8,103 nt of DNA. It comes from Candidatus Rokuibacteriota bacterium (GTDB lineage: Bacteria; Methylomirabilota; Methylomirabilia; Rokubacteriales; CSP1-6). The position numbers and the translations under genes were made by a program. The notes beneath the pieces are model-generated. The model searched no databases, was not told the DNA's origin, and saw only the letters and a list, made by a program, of their open reading frames with translations. Position 1 is the stretch's first letter. Every line of letters begins with the position of its first letter. Below are positions 4,954 to 8,103 of the stretch, piece after piece. The stretch lies in NCBI GenBank assembly GCA_016206385.1, contig JACQRS010000320.1:1-8103 (forward strand), in the 5' to 3' direction.

Positions 4954-6141
4954 GTGCGGAACGCCCGGGTGATCGCCGCCGGAATCCGTGCGCTCCGCAT
5001 CCCCGTCTTACCCCTCGTTCTCTTCTTCGGCACGTTCGCCTGGTCGTTCGTCTTTGTGAGCCTGCCGTTCTATATCGAGCGCCTGAGCCAGCTGGGCCCG
5101 ATCTCGACGCTCAGGTGGACCGGCTGGATTCTGGGAATCACCCCCCTGGTGACGGTGCTCACCGCACCCCTCTGGGGCCGGCTCGCCGGACACGGGAACC
5201 CCAAGACCTTCTACGTAACGGTGGAGCTTCTCCAGGGAATCGGGTTCTTCCTCATGGCGCTGGCGCGGACACTCACCGAGCTGTTCCTGGCGCGCCTGCT
5301 CCTGGGCCTGGTGGGGGCCGCCTCGACCTTCGCCTTTATCATCGCGGGACGGTCGGGGGGGCGCGCGGTGCGGCGGGAGATCTCCGCGATCCAGACGGCC
5401 ATGACCGTGGGGCAGGTGTTCGGGCCGCTGGCGGGCGCGGTGGCGGCGTCCCGCCTGGGCTTTACCGCGTCCTTCGTCCTCGCCGGCGCGATCCTGTGGG
5501 GCTGCTCGGGGCTTGTCCGCTGGGGCGTTCCGTCACCCGGCTCGCCCGCGGAACCGGTGGAGGTCCGCCGGCGAGCCTCCTGGCGCGAGATCGGGTTCGT
5601 GTGCCTCCTGGTGCTGGCCACCTCCACCCAGGTCTTCTTCCTCACCGCCGTGCTGCCGCAGATCCTTCCGCCGCTCGGCGTGGCGCCGGCCGAGACGCTG
5701 GAGGTGGGTGGCCTCATCATCTTCGCGTCGGGCGTGGCAGCCGCGCTGGGATCGCTGGCGGCCTCGCGCCTCGCCGACCTCCTGGGCGAGCGCCTGGTCA
5801 CAGCCGGGTCTTTAACCGTGTCATCGCTGCTCCTGGCGCTCCTGGCCGCCGCGCCGAACGCCTGGCTCTTCGGCACCGTGCGCTTTTTCCAGGTGCTCTC
5901 CGTCGCGCCGGTGTTCCCGCTGGCCGTGGCGCGGATCGCGCTCAGGGCGGAGGGCGAAGCCATCGGCTTCGTCAACTCGTCGCGGATCGGCGCGGCCTTT
6001 CTGGGGCCGGTAGCGGCGACGACGCTCCTGTCCTGGTTCTCGCCCGGGATCGTGTATGGGGTCCTGGCTCTCGCGGGCCTGGCCTGTCTCCCCGTCGTCC
6101 TGGCCGATCAGGGCCTGCGGATCGGGCGGGGCTCGGCGTGA
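4954..6141 (+). CDS. Major facilitator superfamily (MFS) transporter
   Basis: This 395-residue polytopic inner-membrane protein has hydrophobic segments throughout, and 12 helices are plausible for this length. The loop after helix 2 has an MFS motif A-like sequence, APLWGRLAGHGNPK (71-84), but Gly stands where the usual Asp falls. A second-half counterpart lies near SRLADLLGERL (271-281). A basic central loop (about 190-212, with EVRRRASWRE) separates the halves. Drug/sugar efflux-type MFS proteins (DHA1-like) are the nearest general type. The substrate cannot be read. The start is GTG at 4954, 21 nt after the selenoprotein stop; the only purine-rich site (AGAGGT, 4934-4939) is 14 nt away, so the GTG at 4969 is an alternative. 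It is probably cotranscribed with the CMD gene. It ends 2 nt from the stop of the convergent minus-strand gene, leaving no room for a terminator. Confidence 0.85.
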   Translation: MRNARVIAAGIRALRIPVLPLVLFFGTFAWSFVFVSLPFYIERLSQLGPISTLRWTGWILGITPLVTVLTAPLWGRLAGHGNPKTFYVTVELLQGIGFFLMALARTLTELFLARLLLGLVGAASTFAFIIAGRSGGRAVRREISAIQTAMTVGQVFGPLAGAVAASRLGFTASFVLAGAILWGCSGLVRWGVPSPGSPAEPVEVRRRASWREIGFVCLLVLATSTQVFFLTAVLPQILPPLGVAPAETLEVGGLIIFASGVAAALGSLAASRLADLLGERLVTAGSLTVSSLLLALLAAAPNAWLFGTVRFFQVLSVAPVFPLAVARIALRAEGEAIGFVNSSRIGAAFLGPVAATTLLSWFSPGIVYGVLALAGLACLPVVLADQGLRIGRGSA

Positions 6142-6143
6142 GG

Positions 6144-6908
6144 TTACAGCGTGTAGGTCTTCCCCTGCTCCAGGATGTGGATTCGCGGGGAGTTGATCTT
6201 GCTCAGCTCCTCGGCAGTCTCCTCCAGGAACGGGGGCTTGATGTGGAAGATCCAGAGCGGCAGGTCCGGCGGGATCTTGTCCATCTCCCGACGGAGCTGG
6301 GCGGGGGTGAGGTGTTTGGAGGCGCGCGCCATGGCATCCAGGCGGGTCGGAAAGGCGGTCTCGACGATCACGGCCCGGAGGCCGCGGAGCCCCCGGGTGG
6401 CGGTCCAGATTGCCTCGGTGGGCCCCGTGTCCCCCGAGTACACGAAGCCGGTCTCGCCGTCGTGGATGATGAACCCGGCGGCGGGGACTGTGTGGTCCAC
6501 GGCAACGGGCCTGACCGAGAGCTCCCCGACCCGCGATTCGACGCCCTCCGGAAGCGTCCTGAAGCCGAGCACGGGAGCCTCGAGGGAGGGGATCGTCGTG
6601 AAGTCAGGCCAGAGCGAGTTGTTGAAGGCGTGGGTGCGGAGCGCGTCCACCACGGGCGCAGTGGCGGCCGCGACCACCGTCGTGCCGGCCTCGGTCAGAG
6701 CCAGCGTCTCGGTCAGAAAGGCCAGCCCGACGATGTGGTCGAGGTGGGCGTGGGAGAGGAGCGCGTAGTCGATCGCGATCTGCTCCTCGACGCTCAAGGC
6801 GCCGGGGACGGTTCCGGCATCCACAAGGACATGGTCGTTGACCAGGAAGGCCGCCGGACGCCGGCCCTGACCCTCGCTGCCATAGCATCCCAGCACCCGG
6901 ATTTTCAT
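6144..6908 (-). CDS. MBL-fold hydrolase, class-II cyclic-nucleotide phosphodiesterase type
   Basis: The 254-residue product has a complete metallo-beta-lactamase metal site. It shows the HAHLDH signature (H53, H55, D57, H58), H139 (VDHTVPAAGF), D160 (YSGDTGPT) and H222 (IFHIKPP). The sequence HAHLDHIVGL fits the start of the class-II 3',5'-cyclic-nucleotide phosphodiesterase signature as I remember it, and the layout resembles the PDE1/CpdP group (COG5212) rather than glyoxalases or RNases. Deviations follow the signature (AFLTE rather than hydrophobic-Ser-Pro). It would hydrolyse cAMP or cGMP. No signal peptide is seen: the start MKIRVLGCYGS is the first beta strand, so it is probably cytoplasmic. 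Its ATG (6908-6906) overlaps the stop of the upstream cyclic-nucleotide-binding gene as ATGA, which indicates translational coupling. Another phosphodiester or ester substrate remains possible. Confidence 0.85.
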   Translation of the reverse strand: MKIRVLGCYGSEGQGRRPAAFLVNDHVLVDAGTVPGALSVEEQIAIDYALLSHAHLDHIVGLAFLTETLALTEAGTTVVAAATAPVVDALRTHAFNNSLWPDFTTIPSLEAPVLGFRTLPEGVESRVGELSVRPVAVDHTVPAAGFIIHDGETGFVYSGDTGPTEAIWTATRGLRGLRAVIVETAFPTRLDAMARASKHLTPAQLRREMDKIPPDLPLWIFHIKPPFLEETAEELSKINSPRIHILEQGKTYTL

Positions 6909-8103
6909 CGCGCCGGACGGCCAATCCCGCTGCGGATGCTGCGGTGTCGCCGGCGCAACGCGGTCAGCTCGCCGATGAGCCCATCCGTCTGGCGCAGCCG
7001 CGCGGCCATCAACCGGAGGACCCGGATGACCGCCCCGGGCGCGGCCGCGAGGCTCGCCTGAAACACGTCCGCGGGCACGTAATCCGCGCTGGCCGCCTGC
7101 AACACTTTTGCCGTGGCGGTCCGCACTCCGCCGTCCAGCGCCGCCAACTCGCCCACCGTGTCGCCCGCCTTGGCGACCGCGAGCACCACCCGTCGGCCGG
7201 CGGGGCGCTTGATGCTGATCTCGACGCGGCCGCTCCTGAGGAAGTACACCCCGCCGGCGGCATCTCCCTGGCGGAAGATGATCTCCCCGGCGCGGAACCG
7301 AGAGGTGAACGCGCCGGCGAGGAGCGCGGCGCGCTCGCTGAACGGCAGCCCTTTGAGCAAGCCCGTTCCCGGCGGACTCTGGGCCGGCGCCGCGGGATGC
7401 GTGTCGGCCGGGACCTGGCGTTGCGCCACTTTTCCGCTGCGGCTCAGCCAGGCGCGCACCCGTGAGCGCAGCATCGCGGGGTTGAACGGATGGGACAGCA
7501 CATCGGTCAGGTCGCCGACGAGGTGCCCCCGCGCGCCCGGGCCCTCCGCACCTGCCAGCACCAGCACGGGCAGTCGAGCGCCGGCCTTTTCGGCGCGCAC
7601 GCGCTCGGCCTGCTGGAGCAACGGGGCCTGACTTTCCGCGCCCACCACGATCATCAGGTCCGGTCGCAGCTTCGCGGCAAGCCGCGCCGGATCGTCCCGA
7701 TAGGCGCTGGTCACGCGATAGCTATCCGGCGCGAGGGCATCGCGGACCTCTTTCGCGGCCGTCGGATCGGAGCCGGTCACGAGGATGTGTCCGGTCGGGG
7801 TCGAGACGACGCGCCGTCCGCCCGCCCCCGTGTTGCGCTCCTCGGCCTTTGGCTCGGCCAGCACGACTTCCAGACCCTCGGCGGCGGCGAAGATCTCGAG
7901 ACGCGATCCCTGGACTTGGGCGCGTCGCTGCGCCCGCTCGGTCTGCTGTCGGATCCAGGCGTCCGCGTGAGCGGGATCGTGGTGGAAAAATGCCACCCGC
8001 TTCGCGCCGGCGCGGACGGCGAGATCGGTCACGTATTCGACGGTGCTGTGGCCCCATCCGTATTTCGCCGGGTACTCCCGATCCGTGTACTGGGCGTCGT
8101 GGA
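6905..8103 (-). CDS. MBL-fold / degenerate receiver / cyclic-nucleotide-binding fusion protein (N-terminus outside window)
   Basis: The frame is open to the right edge and gives 398 residues lacking the N-terminus; the internal GTG at 8032 is not the start. Residues 1-85 are the end of an MBL-fold domain (HDAQYTDREYP, KYGWGHST, AFFHHDPAHAD). Residues about 103-220 have receiver-like order (HILVTGSDP, LRPDLMIVVGAES, PVLVLAG, HPFNPAMLRSRVRAWL), but the acidic pair, phospho-Asp, Thr and Lys positions are altered, so it should not be phosphorylated. A Pro/Ala linker (about 221-247) follows. Residues about 248-345 are a cyclic-nucleotide-binding domain with a good phosphate cassette: GELAAL (317-322) and R327-T-A, typical of cAMP/cGMP binders. 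The tail is a basic helix (RLRQTDGLIGELTALRRRHR) without a recognisable DNA-binding domain. It overlaps the downstream phosphodiesterase-like gene by 4 nt. It is likely a nucleotide-regulated MBL hydrolase. Confidence 0.85.
   Translation of the reverse strand, partial: HDAQYTDREYPAKYGWGHSTVEYVTDLAVRAGAKRVAFFHHDPAHADAWIRQQTERAQRRAQVQGSRLEIFAAAEGLEVVLAEPKAEERNTGAGGRRVVSTPTGHILVTGSDPTAAKEVRDALAPDSYRVTSAYRDDPARLAAKLRPDLMIVVGAESQAPLLQQAERVRAEKAGARLPVLVLAGAEGPGARGHLVGDLTDVLSHPFNPAMLRSRVRAWLSRSGKVAQRQVPADTHPAAPAQSPPGTGLLKGLPFSERAALLAGAFTSRFRAGEIIFRQGDAAGGVYFLRSGRVEISIKRPAGRRVVLAVAKAGDTVGELAALDGGVRTATAKVLQAASADYVPADVFQASLAAAPGAVIRVLRLMAARLRQTDGLIGELTALRRRHRSIRSGIGRPAR

Noticed and set aside
6139..6146. 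Bidirectional terminator between the MFS and MBL genes
   Set aside because: The stops are only 2 nt apart and no hairpin was seen there.
5115..7061. Long plus-strand open frame (648 codons)
   Set aside because: It overlaps the MFS gene out of frame and the MBL gene antisense, and its composition is typical of a shadow frame. Real family motifs lie in the other frames.
6905..8032. Taking the GTG at 8032 as the start of the cyclic-nucleotide-binding protein
   Set aside because: The frame continues upstream with clear MBL-domain sequence (HDAQYT, GWGHST), so the gene is truncated by the window edge instead.

Overview
The window is GC-rich with G/C-dominated third codon positions and tightly packed genes, and it looks like chromosomal DNA of an uncultured high-GC bacterium. 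A soil or subsurface lineage such as Rokubacteria/Methylomirabilota, Deltaproteobacteria-like or Acidobacteria-like would fit, but no rRNA or marker gene is present, so this is only an inference. There is no phage, insertion sequence, CRISPR array, tRNA or rRNA.

Layout, left to right. (1) 1-875: the end of a phosphonate-type (PhnE-like) ABC permease operon, with two consecutive permeases joined by an ATGA overlap. (2) 883-1008: a short intergenic element with perfect 18-bp inverted ends and an inner perfect 30-bp palindrome. (3) 1013-1807: a HAD-IIA (NagD/PGP-like) phosphatase. (4) About 1936-4305: a plus-strand cluster that follows a good sigma-70-type promoter. It encodes a 75-residue unknown protein, a membrane-anchored YHS metal-site protein, a Cof-type HAD-IIB phosphatase and an exported M28 zinc protein that strongly resembles animal-type glutaminyl cyclase. 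(5) 4308-6141: a perfect TATAAT box, a good Shine-Dalgarno and a carboxymuconolactone-decarboxylase/AhpD-like protein, followed by an MFS transporter. (6) 6144-8103, minus strand: a metallo-beta-lactamase-fold protein of the class-II cyclic-nucleotide phosphodiesterase type. Its start overlaps the stop of a larger fusion protein consisting of an MBL tail, a degenerate receiver and a cyclic-nucleotide-binding domain, which runs off the right edge.

Two things stand out. First, the CMD/AhpD-like gene is cut by an in-frame TGA exactly where the second redox cysteine of the CxxC motif belongs (C-P-F-TGA). A hairpin that fits the bacterial SECIS rules begins 12 nt after the TGA. The gene therefore reads best as one 189-residue CxxU selenoprotein rather than as two ORFs or a pseudogene. 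Second, the two coupled minus-strand genes put a probable cyclic-nucleotide sensor fused to an MBL hydrolase directly beside a probable cyclic-nucleotide phosphodiesterase. This is a plausible self-contained cNMP-degradation or feedback cassette, and its receiver domain has lost the residues needed for phosphorylation.
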